Assembly (NCBI GenBank): GCA_017861215.1
Contig: JAGFXN010000090.1
Coordinates: forward strand, 1-6,721
From: Deltaproteobacteria bacterium
GTDB lineage: Bacteria > Desulfobacterota > Desulfuromonadia > Geobacterales > DSM-12255
Direction of reading: 5' to 3'
Length of the DNA: 6,721 nucleotides
The notes beneath the pieces were generated by a model that saw nothing but the letters and a program-made list of their open reading frames with translations, made no database searches and was not told where the DNA came from. The translations under genes were made by a program, and so were the position numbers. Of this stretch, positions 1 to 5,568 are shown piece after piece. Every line of letters starts with the position of its first letter. Position 1 is the stretch's first letter.

Positions 1-239
1 GACTCTTCAACGGCAGTGACCTTGCCATGCATGCCGCCGGCCGTCACGACTTTGTCGCCTTTTTTCAGGGCATCAAGCAGCGCTTTGTGCTCCTTTGCTT
101 TTTTCTGCTGTGGGCGGATGAGAAGAAAATAAAAAATTGCAAACATGATTATGAGCGGGACAAGGCTTGTCAGTGCCGACTGCCCTCCACCGGCAGCCCC
201 GCCAGGCGGGGTTCCCATTGCGTATGCCAGACCGATCAT
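1..239 (-). CDS. yajC: YajC, accessory subunit of the Sec translocase (3' end outside window)
   Basis: Small inner-membrane protein that associates with SecD and SecF beside the SecYEG protein-export channel. The 79 complete codons visible begin MIGLAYAMG, followed by a Gly/Pro-rich stretch (residues 11-19). One hydrophobic segment follows (about residues 24-42, ending FYFLLIRPQQKK), then a charged region with KKGDKVVTAGGMHGKV. The FLLIRPQQKK junction and the GDKVVTAGG motif are hallmarks of YajC. The reading frame is open to the window edge, so the C-terminal end is missing. The ATG is well supported by a perfect GGAGGT eight nt upstream. The gene follows tgt by 69 nt with no visible terminator, so the two are probably cotranscribed. 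A tgt-yajC-secD-secF order is common in proteobacteria, and secD would be expected next, beyond the window. Confidence 0.95.
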   Translation of the reverse strand, partial: MIGLAYAMGTPPGGAAGGGQSALTSLVPLIIMFAIFYFLLIRPQQKKAKEHKALLDALKKGDKVVTAGGMHGKVTAVEE

Positions 240-247
240 CTAAATAG

Positions 248-253
248 ACCTCC
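248..253 (-). promoter_or_regulatory. Ribosome binding site of yajC
   Basis: A perfect GGAGGT lies eight nt upstream of the yajC ATG. It fixes this start, which gives the family's usual N-terminus. Confidence 0.85.
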
Positions 254-308
254 ACGTGTAATAGTTCTGATTTTGAATTACGAATACTGCCTCAAAAATG
301 GGTGAATA

Positions 309-1439
309 TCAACCCAAATAAGCTCCCTGCTCTCTTTTTGCATAGAACTCTTTTCTGAACAGGGAAAAGCGTCCCTCGGCAACTGCCTTTCTGGCTTCGG
401 CCAGCAGATGCAGATAGTAATGAAGGTTGTGCAGAGTGTTGAGTCGGGCGGAGAGGATTTCCCCGCAGCGGAACAGATGCCGCAGATAGGCCCGGCTGAA
501 GGTGCGGCAGACATAGCAGCTGCACTCGGGGTCGAGCGGCGCCGGGTCGTCAAGATATTCGCCGCGCTTGATATTGACCCTGCCGAAGGAGGTGAAGAGC
601 ATGCCGTTGCGGGCGTTGCGCGTCGGCATGACGCAGTCGAACATGTCGTAGCCGGCATGAATCCCCTCGATCAGGTCCTCCGGCGTGCCGATTCCCATGA
701 CATAGCGCGGCTTGTCCGCGGGGAAGAGCGGCGCCGAAAACTGCATCACCTCCAGCATCCGCGATTTTTCCTCACCGACCGAGACCCCGCCGAGCGCATA
801 GCCGTCAAAACCGATTTCCAGCAGGTCATGCATGCTGCGCTCTCTCAGCTGCGGGAATATCCCCCCCTGAACGATGCCGAAAAGTGCCTGGTCCCGGCGT
901 GTCTGCGCCTCCTTGCAGCGTCTGGCCCAGCGAGATGTCATCTCCAGGGATTTGCTGACATAGGCGAAGTCGGCAGGGGAGGGGGGGCACTCGTCAAAGC
1001 ACATGATGATGTCGGCGCCGAGCGCTTCCTGGATGGCGATGGATGTCTCCGGAGAGATAAAGTGCCGTGAGCCGTCGATGTGGGATTGAAACTTCACCCC
1101 TTCTTCGGTGATCTTGCGCAGCTCGCCGAGGCTGAAGACCTGAAAACCGCCGCTGTCGGTGAGAAGCGGCCCGTGCCACTGCATGAAGCTGTGCAGCCCT
1201 CCCATCTGCCGCACCAGCTCGTGGCCGGGGCGGAGATAGAGATGATAGGTATTGCCGAGAATGATCCGGGCACCGACCTGCAGCAGGTCGTCAGGAGTCA
1301 TCGCCTTCACGGTCGCCTGTGTTCCCACCGGCATGAAGATGGGGGTGGGGATAGTGCCGTGGGGGGTGGTGATTGTCCCGGCGCGGGCCGCAGACTCCGG
1401 GTCGCGGGCAGTTACGCTGAATGTAATGGCAGTTTCCAC
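309..1439 (-). CDS. tgt: Queuine/preQ1 tRNA-guanine transglycosylase (Tgt)
   Basis: Cytosolic enzyme of queuosine synthesis. It exchanges guanine-34 for preQ1 in tRNAs with GUN anticodons (Asp, Asn, His, Tyr). With a GTG start the protein is 376 aa, close to the roughly 375 aa of E. coli Tgt. Visible motifs are PTPIFMPVGTQATVK (residues 31-45), LLTDSGGFQVF with Asp95 (the conserved acid of the active site), MCFDECPP (146-153), GIVQGG (188-193), and FDCVMPTRNARNG with Asp268 as the expected nucleophile. The C-terminal zinc site is Cys306, Cys308, Cys311 and His337, with the family's usual spacing. An in-frame ATG 17 codons upstream (1490) lies inside the terminator hairpin of tRNA-Cys and adds a non-conserved extension. 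The GTG at 1437-1439 has GGAG five nt upstream and places the N-terminus where homologues begin. yajC follows 69 nt downstream. The source of its promoter is unclear (see findings). Confidence 0.97.
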   Translation of the reverse strand: METAITFSVTARDPESAARAGTITTPHGTIPTPIFMPVGTQATVKAMTPDDLLQVGARIILGNTYHLYLRPGHELVRQMGGLHSFMQWHGPLLTDSGGFQVFSLGELRKITEEGVKFQSHIDGSRHFISPETSIAIQEALGADIIMCFDECPPSPADFAYVSKSLEMTSRWARRCKEAQTRRDQALFGIVQGGIFPQLRERSMHDLLEIGFDGYALGGVSVGEEKSRMLEVMQFSAPLFPADKPRYVMGIGTPEDLIEGIHAGYDMFDCVMPTRNARNGMLFTSFGRVNIKRGEYLDDPAPLDPECSCYVCRTFSRAYLRHLFRCGEILSARLNTLHNLHYYLHLLAEARKAVAEGRFSLFRKEFYAKREQGAYLG

Positions 1440-1444
1440 GGGAA

Positions 1445-1448
1445 CTCC
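1445..1448 (-). promoter_or_regulatory. Ribosome binding site deciding the tgt GTG start
   Basis: GGAG lies five nt upstream of the GTG at 1437-1439. The alternative ATG at 1490 would fall within the tRNA-Cys terminator stem, so this site decides the start. Confidence 0.65.
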
Positions 1449-1460
1449 AGGCTTGGCCGG

Positions 1461-1498
1461 CAAAGAAAAAGCACTTGCAACTGAACGCAAGTGCTTTT
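1461..1498 (-). terminator. Rho-independent terminator after tRNA-Cys
   Basis: A 12-bp perfect stem (1467-1478 pairs with 1487-1498) closes an 8-nt loop. On the minus strand it is followed by a T-rich run (TTTTTCTTTG). The plus strand also has a T-rich run (TTTTG then eight T), so the hairpin could work in both directions, although no plus-strand gene needs it. It lies just downstream of the tRNA-Cys CCA end and 22 nt before the tgt start codon. It probably ends transcripts from the tRNA promoter and any read-through from the upstream oxidoreductase operon. Confidence 0.88.
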
Positions 1499-1506
1499 GT
1501 TTTTTT

Positions 1507-1581
1507 TGGAGGCGACGGGCGGATTTGAACCGCCGAATAAAGCTTTTGCAGAGCTTTGCCTTACCACTTGGCGACGTCGCC
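1507..1581 (-). tRNA. tRNA-Cys (anticodon GCA), CCA encoded
   Basis: The minus strand folds into a complete cloverleaf. The acceptor stem GGCGACG/CGTCGCC has 7 pairs. The D arm has a GCC/GGC stem with GTGGTAA in the loop. The anticodon stem AAGCT/AGCTT carries the loop CTGCAAA, giving anticodon GCA at 1547-1549 (cysteine). The variable region is short (TATTC), and the T arm is GGCGG-TTCAAAT-CCGCC. The discriminator base is U, the known identity base for tRNA-Cys, and CCA is encoded at 1507-1509. It has its own promoter and terminator. Confidence 0.98.
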
Positions 1582-1599
1582 GTTTAGAAAACGATATTT

Positions 1600-1628
1600 T
1601 TTATACCCTGTTTGCCGGATGCTGTCAA
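1600..1628 (-). promoter_or_regulatory. Sigma-70 promoter of tRNA-Cys
   Basis: On the minus strand a perfect -35 box TTGACA (1623-1628) is separated by exactly 17 nt from TATAAA (1600-1605), one base off the consensus -10. The start of transcription would fall about 10-13 nt before the mature tRNA 5' end. The -35 box begins 15 nt after the stop codon of the upstream gamma-subunit gene. Confidence 0.88.
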
Positions 1629-1643
1629 TGAGGAAAACCGCCA

Positions 1644-2198
1644 TCATTGCCCTTGTGCCGATCGCACCTGTTCCGCTCCGGCTTCCATTGCTTTGACGTT
1701 TGCCGGGATGAAGCTGTGGTTGCGTGCCGGCAGAGCTTTCTGCAGCGCCTCTTGCAGCGACGGCAGGGCGAGGGCGCCGCTGACAGCCGCATAGGCGCCG
1801 CAGGCAACCATGTTGACCATGCGCGCATCACCAAGTTCGATAGCGATCTGGTTCATCGGCACGCGGACCAGCGTGACTCCCGGCAGGGCAGCGGTGTCGG
1901 CCTCGACCAGGGATGAATTGACGATACAGAACCCGCCCGGTTTCACCTTGGCGGCATACTTGTCGAAAGAGAGCTGGTTAAGCATGATCGCCACGGAAGG
2001 GTGTCCCACCACTGGCGAACCGGTGTCGCCGTCGGCGATGATTACCGTGCACATGGCGGCACCGCCGCGCTTTTCCACGCCGTAGGCCGGGAAAAAGGAG
2101 ACGTTTCTCCCTTCGTGTATGGCTGCATAAGAAAGCAGGTTGCCGGCCAGGAGAACTCCCTGCCCGCCGTAGCCCGCGATAAAGACGTCATGGCGCAT
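1644..2198 (-). CDS. 2-oxoacid:ferredoxin oxidoreductase, gamma subunit
   Basis: Gamma subunit (POR gamma family, 184 aa) of the four-subunit enzyme encoded here. In this enzyme class the gamma domain helps bind coenzyme A and completes the catalytic assembly in the cytosol. The N-terminus MRHDVFIAGYGGQGVLL carries the family's G-x-GGQG loop (residues 9-14). Further on are FPAYGVEKRGGAAMC, in the position of the usual GxExRGG motif, and a region with MLNQLSFDKY. The size matches stand-alone gamma subunits. Start ATG has AGGAG eight nt upstream, overlapping the TAG stop of the beta gene, which lies 11 nt away. It is the last gene of the operon. No terminator follows before the tRNA-Cys promoter. 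Sometimes named vorC or korC; the subunit letter varies between organisms, so no symbol is given. Confidence 0.93.
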   Translation of the reverse strand: MRHDVFIAGYGGQGVLLAGNLLSYAAIHEGRNVSFFPAYGVEKRGGAAMCTVIIADGDTGSPVVGHPSVAIMLNQLSFDKYAAKVKPGGFCIVNSSLVEADTAALPGVTLVRVPMNQIAIELGDARMVNMVACGAYAAVSGALALPSLQEALQKALPARNHSFIPANVKAMEAGAEQVRSAQGQ

Positions 2199-2209
2199 CG
2201 ATTCTGCTC

Positions 2210-2953
2210 CTAAAGATTGTCGGTGTTTTTGTACACTCCGAGGGGGAAGTAGGGGATCATTTCACTGCCGACCCGCTCGTTTGCCGCCAGAGGCTGCATC
2301 CCCCAGTTGGTGGGACAGGCCGCCAGCGCTTCAATGAACGAGAAACCCCTCCCTTCCACCTGATAGCGGAAGGCAGTTTTGACCAGTTTCTTGGCGGCAA
2401 GAACGTTTCTCGGATTGTTGACCGCCACCCTGGCGGAGAACGCCACGCCGTCAAGGTTGGAGAGCAGTTCGGCCATCTTGAACGGTGCCCCGTCGTTGTT
2501 GATGTCACGGCCATAGGGCGAGGTGGAGGTCTTCTGCCCCGGCATGGTGGTGGGGGCCATCTGGCCGCCGGTCATGCCGTAGGTGGTGTTGTTGACAAAG
2601 ATCACGGTGATGTCCTCACCGCGGTTGGCGGCGTGAATGATTTCCGACATGCCGATGGCTGCCAGGTCACCGTCCCCCTGGTAGGTGAAGACGATGTTGT
2701 CGGGACGGGCACGCTTCACTCCGGTGGCGACTGCCGGAGCCCTGCCGTGGGGCGATTCCACCACGTCGATGTTGAAATAGCCGTAGAGAAACACGGAGCA
2801 GCCGACTGAAGCGCAGCCGATGGTCCTGTCGCGAATGGCAAATTCGTCCATGGCCTCGGCCACCAGGCGATGAACCGCGCCGTGATGACAGCCGGGGCAG
2901 AAATGGGTCTGCACATCCTTCAAGCTGGGCGATCTGCCGAAAACCTGTTTCAT
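2210..2953 (-). CDS. vorA: 2-oxoacid:ferredoxin oxidoreductase, beta subunit (TPP-binding, Vor type)
   Basis: Catalytic subunit (247 aa) binding thiamine pyrophosphate and one 4Fe-4S cluster. It decarboxylates a 2-oxoacid, and the electrons leave through the iron-sulfur clusters to ferredoxin. The thiamine-binding stretch begins GDGDLAAIG (residues 93-101) and ends VNN (120-122), followed by TYGMTGGQ. Likely cluster ligands are Cys19 and Cys22 (CPGCHHG), Cys47 (TIGC) and Cys213 (AACPTNWG), matching the four-cysteine pattern of the family. HGRAPAVATGVKRA (69-82) is also typical. The CPGCHHG form and the C-terminal MIPYFPLGVYK tail resemble proteins annotated as VorA (branched-chain 2-oxoacid enzyme) more than KorB, by memory only. 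The ATG overlaps the alpha stop by 4 nt (ATGA), with GGAAGGTG just upstream. Subunit lettering differs between organisms. Substrate is inferred. Confidence 0.93.
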   Translation of the reverse strand: MKQVFGRSPSLKDVQTHFCPGCHHGAVHRLVAEAMDEFAIRDRTIGCASVGCSVFLYGYFNIDVVESPHGRAPAVATGVKRARPDNIVFTYQGDGDLAAIGMSEIIHAANRGEDITVIFVNNTTYGMTGGQMAPTTMPGQKTSTSPYGRDINNDGAPFKMAELLSNLDGVAFSARVAVNNPRNVLAAKKLVKTAFRYQVEGRGFSFIEALAACPTNWGMQPLAANERVGSEMIPYFPLGVYKNTDNL

Positions 2954-4011
2954 GGGTACACCTTCCCGATCTGCTCGAAAATCTCCTCCGGCGTCGGCAG
3001 GGAACCGGCTCCCGGCGGCCGGCCGTAAAAAGCCACCTCTGTGTCCCGCTCCACCGACAGGCGCACGTCATCGATCATCTGGCCGGTGCTGAGCTCGATG
3101 TCCAGGAAAAGTTTGCAGCGGCGGGACAGGTCGGCGTAGATCTTTTTCGGAAACGGGACCAGGGTTATCGGCCGCAGCAGGCCGACCTTCATGCCTGCTG
3201 CGCGCGCCGTCTCGACGGCAGTCCGCGAAATGCGCGCCGTGGAACCGAAGGCGGTGACGATCAGGCGGGCATCGTCGGTCCGGTACTCCTCCCAGCGGCT
3301 CTCCCGGTCAGCCAGCAGTTGATAGCGGGCATGCATCTCCCAGTGGAACTTCTCCATCTCGCCATCACCGAGCTTGAGGGATTTCACCACGTTCTGGGGG
3401 GAACCTTCGGCCCAGCCGCGCACGGCCCAATCCTTGGGCGGCAGTGCGCACACCGGGCGGCGGTTTGGAGTGATGGACTCCTTCATCTGCCCCAGGACCG
3501 AATCGGCCAGAACCATGGCAGGGATCCGGTAGAGGTCGGACAGGTCGAAAGCCAGCATGGTCAGGTCGTACATCTCCTGTACCGAACCGGGCGCCAGAAC
3601 GATGATGCGATAGCCGCCGTGACCGCCACCGCGGGTCGCCTGGTAATAGTCGGCCTGGGAGGCGTCGATGCCGCCAAGCCCGGGTCCCTGGCGCATGATG
3701 TCAACGATAACGCCGGGCAGCTCCGAGCCGGCCATGTAGGAGATGCCCTCCTGCTTGAGAGAGATTCCCGGCCCGGAGGAGGAGGTCATGGCCCGCAAGC
3801 CGGCGGCCGACGCGCCGAGCACCATGTTGATGGCGCCGATTTCGCTCTCCGCCTGGATAAACGTGCCGCCGTTCCTGGGCAGTTCACGGGAGAGGTATTC
3901 CGGAATATCACTCTGGGGGGTAATGGGGTAACCGAAGTAGCAGCGCACTCCGGCCTTGATGGCCGCCATGGCAACCGCTTCGTTCCCCTTGACGAACTGT
4001 TTTCCGATCAC
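2950..4011 (-). CDS. vorB: 2-oxoacid:ferredoxin oxidoreductase, alpha subunit (VorB-like)
   Basis: Alpha subunit, 353 aa with the GTG start chosen here. It pairs with the beta subunit to form the thiamine-dependent active site that converts a 2-oxoacid plus CoA to acyl-CoA and CO2. The N-terminal pyrimidine-binding domain (about 1-200) contains KGNEAVAMAA, FGYPITP (26-32), QAESEIGAINM (53-63) and TSSSGPGISLKQEG (76-89), followed by GPGLGGIDASQADYYQATRG. The C-terminal domain (about 240-345) has the LIVTAFGSTAR and LLRPITLVPFP strands typical of the transketolase C-terminal fold. The sequence matches the pattern named 3-methyl-2-oxobutanoate dehydrogenase subunit VorB. An upstream in-frame ATG at 4083 lies deep inside the ferredoxin gene. 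The GTG at 4009-4011 overlaps the ferredoxin TGA (GTGA), with AGGAG eight nt upstream, and gives the usual N-terminus. Confidence 0.93.
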   Translation of the reverse strand: MIGKQFVKGNEAVAMAAIKAGVRCYFGYPITPQSDIPEYLSRELPRNGGTFIQAESEIGAINMVLGASAAGLRAMTSSSGPGISLKQEGISYMAGSELPGVIVDIMRQGPGLGGIDASQADYYQATRGGGHGGYRIIVLAPGSVQEMYDLTMLAFDLSDLYRIPAMVLADSVLGQMKESITPNRRPVCALPPKDWAVRGWAEGSPQNVVKSLKLGDGEMEKFHWEMHARYQLLADRESRWEEYRTDDARLIVTAFGSTARISRTAVETARAAGMKVGLLRPITLVPFPKKIYADLSRRCKLFLDIELSTGQMIDDVRLSVERDTEVAFYGRPPGAGSLPTPEEIFEQIGKVYP

Positions 4012-4223
4012 TTCTGCTGCTCCTTGTACACCGTAATGGCAACATCCGGACACATTTCGGCGCACAGGGCGCAACCGGTGCAATTGTCCGCATCGGTAAA
4101 CACGGCAACGGTGTAACCGAAACTGTTGGGACTGTCACTCAGCGTGACCAGTTTGCGGGTACAGGCGATGGTACAGAGCCCGCACCCTTTGCAACGCGCT
4201 TCATCTATGACTATTTTCGGCAT
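4008..4223 (-). CDS. 2x[4Fe-4S] ferredoxin-type delta subunit of the 2-oxoacid oxidoreductase
   Basis: A 71-aa ferredoxin-like subunit with two complete 4Fe-4S motifs: CKGCGLCTIAC (residues 11-21) and CTGCALCAEMC followed by Pro (48-59). It should pass electrons from the beta-subunit cluster to soluble ferredoxin. The first motif lacks the proline that usually follows the fourth cysteine (Thr instead), while the second has it. The ORF has three in-frame ATGs: 4232, 4226 and 4223. An AGGA at 4232-4235 overlaps the first, so it supports one of the later two. I chose 4223 because homologues start MPKIVI, but 4226 is equally possible from spacing. It is first in the operon and its TGA overlaps the alpha GTG. 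It may be called vorD or korD in related genomes. Confidence 0.92.
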   Translation of the reverse strand: MPKIVIDEARCKGCGLCTIACTRKLVTLSDSPNSFGYTVAVFTDADNCTGCALCAEMCPDVAITVYKEQQK

Positions 4224-4270
4224 CATGTACATCCTGATTCTGGCTGATTGTCACCGGATTTATGCGAAAG

Positions 4271-4300
4271 AAGTTAGCAGACTGTCGATTTGAGCGTCAA
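4271..4300 (-). promoter_or_regulatory. Candidate sigma-70 promoter of the oxidoreductase operon
   Basis: On the minus strand TTGACG (4295-4300) stands 18 nt before TAACTT (4271-4276). The -10 is preceded by TGC, an extended -10 feature that would compensate for its weak match. It lies between the terminator of the previous gene and the ferredoxin start, the only place where a dedicated operon promoter could be. The match is moderate, and other sigma factors are not excluded. Confidence 0.5.
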
Positions 4301-4310
4301 CCAATTTATA

Positions 4311-4335
4311 AGAAAAAGCCCGGTCATCCCGGGCT
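4311..4335 (-). terminator. Rho-independent terminator of the DUF4124 gene
   Basis: A 7-bp GC-rich stem (AGCCCGG, 4317-4323, with CCGGGCT, 4329-4335) and a 5-nt loop are followed on the minus strand by TTTTTCT. It lies 26 nt past the DUF4124 stop and separates that gene from the oxidoreductase operon. Confidence 0.88.
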
Positions 4336-4361
4336 GAACTCATGGTATCAGCAGCCTTTAT

Positions 4362-4889
4362 TCAGCGGAACTCTGCCGGCAGTTCCGCCTTGCCGGCGTC
4401 CTCATTCATGGCCTCAAGTTTCTGTTTCGCCTTGGCTATCCGCACTTCAAGGTCACGCTGTGTGTTTTGCAGGGTCAGATACTCGCCGCGGGAGATTTTA
4501 CTGCCATCAGCCATGCGTTCCCTGATGCCTACAGCCTGCTCCTCCAGGGACTTTATGGTACTCTTCTGCCTGTTGAACTCCTGCTTCCATGTCTCGCCAT
4601 CCTTGCCGCCATAGAGTGGCTTTGCCTTCTCCTTCACCTTGTCATCAGGGGCGTCCGCTTTGGTGTCGGTTCCTTTGCGTGCCCCTTTTTCCGGCTCGCT
4701 CTTTTCAACTATCTCGACAGCCTGTTCCTGTTTTTCAGTAATAACGGCAGCGTCGCGGTACTTTTTCGGCACCTTCCCCAGATCATCGGCAAAACCGACC
4801 TGGCCCTTTTCATCAACCCATTTGTAGATTTCGGCTGAGCAGATTGCCGGAGTTGCAAGCAGCAGCAGTGTAAGGATGAAATAACGCAT
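4362..4889 (-). CDS. Secreted DUF4124-domain protein of unknown function
   Basis: 175-aa protein probably exported to the periplasm. Residues 1-19 form a Sec signal peptide: MRYF, a leucine-rich core, then ATPAICSA with cleavage likely before Glu20. C17 is not in a proper lipobox. Directly after it comes IYKWVDEKGQVGFADDLGKVPKKY (21-44), the DUF4124 signature of an aromatic, a YKWVDE-type strand, an F-x-D motif and a nearby VP. A charged Lys/Glu-rich linker (about 50-95) follows. The C-terminal half (about 100-165) is heptad-like and charged (SLEEQAVGIRERM, QRDLEVRIAKAKQKLEAM), suggesting a helical coiled coil. DUF4124 has no established function; proteins with it are common in Geobacter-like and other proteobacteria. 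ATG has GGAGG six nt upstream. It looks monocistronic, with its own terminator. I see no convincing promoter. Confidence 0.87.
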   Translation of the reverse strand: MRYFILTLLLLATPAICSAEIYKWVDEKGQVGFADDLGKVPKKYRDAAVITEKQEQAVEIVEKSEPEKGARKGTDTKADAPDDKVKEKAKPLYGGKDGETWKQEFNRQKSTIKSLEEQAVGIRERMADGSKISRGEYLTLQNTQRDLEVRIAKAKQKLEAMNEDAGKAELPAEFR

Positions 4890-4931
4890 ATTAGCCCTCC
4901 AAAAATTTAGAATCTAACAAGGATTCGGCAT

Positions 4932-4991
4932 GAAGGTGTCAGGCGTCAGTAGAAAAAACTAAATGGACTTATTCTGACGCCTGAATCCTGA
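4932..4991. repeat. Heptamer repeats in inverted orientation, forming an 11-bp inverted repeat
   Basis: The plus strand carries three contiguous heptamers ending in YCTGA (ATTCTGA, CGCCTGA, ATCCTGA; 4971-4991). The minus strand carries CTACTGA and CGCCTGA (4952-4939) and then a decayed unit. Together they make a perfect 11-bp inverted repeat, TCAGGCGTCAG (4939-4949) with CTGACGCCTGA (4974-4984), enclosing 24 nt. It fills the spacer between the HIT gene and the DUF4124 gene. On the minus strand the loop has a T6 run but none follows the stem, so it is not a standard terminator. Its role is unknown. Confidence 0.6.
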
Positions 4992-5008
4992 CTACAGTAT
5001 ACTGTTTC

Positions 5009-5350
5009 TCATCCCGGCGGCCACGCCATGCTTCTCCCTGCCAGGAGATGGAAATGAACATGGAAAACCGACTGCCCGGCATCGGCATTGGTGTTGGCGA
5101 CGATCCGGAAGCCGCTCTCCGCCACGCCGCGCTCACGGGCGATGGCGGCGGCAACCCGGAAAATATGTCCGATCAGATGGTCATCTTCGGGCAGCAGGTC
5201 AAGAATCCCGATGATGTGTTTGCGCGGAATCAGCAGCAGATGGAGCGGCGTTGCCGGATTGATGTCTTCAATTACCAGCAGCTTTTCATCCTGGTACACC
5301 ATCTTTGCCGGAATCTCTCCAGCGGCAATCCTGCAGAAAAGACAAGACAT
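5009..5350 (-). CDS. HIT-family (histidine triad, HINT-like) nucleotide hydrolase
   Basis: 113-aa cytosolic protein of the histidine triad superfamily. HINT-type members hydrolyse purine nucleoside phosphoramidates and related nucleotide conjugates; the physiological substrate here is unknown. The triad is HVHFHLLAG with His97, His99 and His101. The C-terminus ends in SMAWPPG, as in bacterial HINT proteins. The N-terminus MSCLFCRIAAGEIPAKMVYQ is also typical and carries a CxxC (Cys3, Cys6), which binds zinc with histidines in some relatives. PLHLLLIPRKHI (35-46) is the conserved nucleotide-binding strand. Length is normal for the family. A short AGGGG lies six nt upstream of the ATG. The gene is separated from tlyA by the inverted-repeat element; without that insertion it would start 14 nt after the tlyA stop, probably in the same operon. 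Confidence 0.95.
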   Translation of the reverse strand: MSCLFCRIAAGEIPAKMVYQDEKLLVIEDINPATPLHLLLIPRKHIIGILDLLPEDDHLIGHIFRVAAAIARERGVAESGFRIVANTNADAGQSVFHVHFHLLAGRSMAWPPG

Positions 5351-5364
5351 AATCTACCCCTATC

Positions 5365-5568
5365 TTAGAGCTTATCCGTAAATAAACATTACAGGCTCGC
5401 ATCCCGTCTTCACGTCATCTTTGCCCGTGCCTCGATCACAAAATCCTTGACGTAGCCGTGTTTCTGCCCTTTGGGTACTACGCCTGTGGTTTTGCTCAAT
5501 CGGCCCGGTCAAATCTGCCATAAATCCGGGCGCGATCTCTCATAACGCTATTTACGGACAAGCTCTTA
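5365..5568. mobile_element. MITE-like non-autonomous element with TTA direct repeats
   Basis: A 198-bp element (5368-5565) is bounded by imperfect terminal inverted repeats, GAGCTTATCCGTAAATA at 5368-5384 and the complement of GAGCTTGTCCGTAAATA at 5549-5565 (16 of 17 identical). TTA flanks it on both sides (5365-5367 and 5566-5568), as expected for a 3-bp target duplication. It contains no long open frame. A 3-bp TNA duplication is known from some IS5-family groups, but the family assignment is only inference. The right-hand TTA is, on the minus strand, the TAA stop of tlyA. A 29-codon open stretch on the minus strand (5410-5499) may be a decayed transposase tail. Confidence 0.8.

Noticed and set aside
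27..305. Open frame of 92 codons on the plus strand at the window start
   Set aside because: It is antisense to yajC, which has an excellent start site and family motifs; the plus frame has none.
240..308. Possible promoter or terminator between tgt and yajC
   Set aside because: A TTGAGG-like box is present but no -10 at proper spacing, and no hairpin with a T-run. Only the yajC ribosome binding site is convincing.
408..1070. Open frame of 220 codons on the plus strand
   Set aside because: It lies wholly antisense to tgt, whose catalytic and zinc residues are all present, and resembles no family I know.
3319..4116. Long open frame (265 codons) on the plus strand opposite the alpha-subunit gene
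   Set aside because: It is antisense to a clearly conserved gene, has low-complexity Gly/His-rich content and no recognisable motif. It is a by-product of high-GC coding bias.
4233..4310. Riboswitch or leader RNA upstream of the ferredoxin gene
   Set aside because: The interval is short, and after the candidate promoter only about 40 nt remain. No conserved riboswitch fold is visible.
4901..4970. Possible promoter of the DUF4124 gene
   Set aside because: CTGACA and TTAGAT occur but are 19 nt apart with weak matches, and the first lies in the heptamer repeats. Too weak to list.
4939..4984. Inverted repeat as a terminator of the HIT gene
   Set aside because: The loop is 24 nt, and the T6 run lies in the loop rather than after the stem, so it does not fit a Rho-independent terminator.
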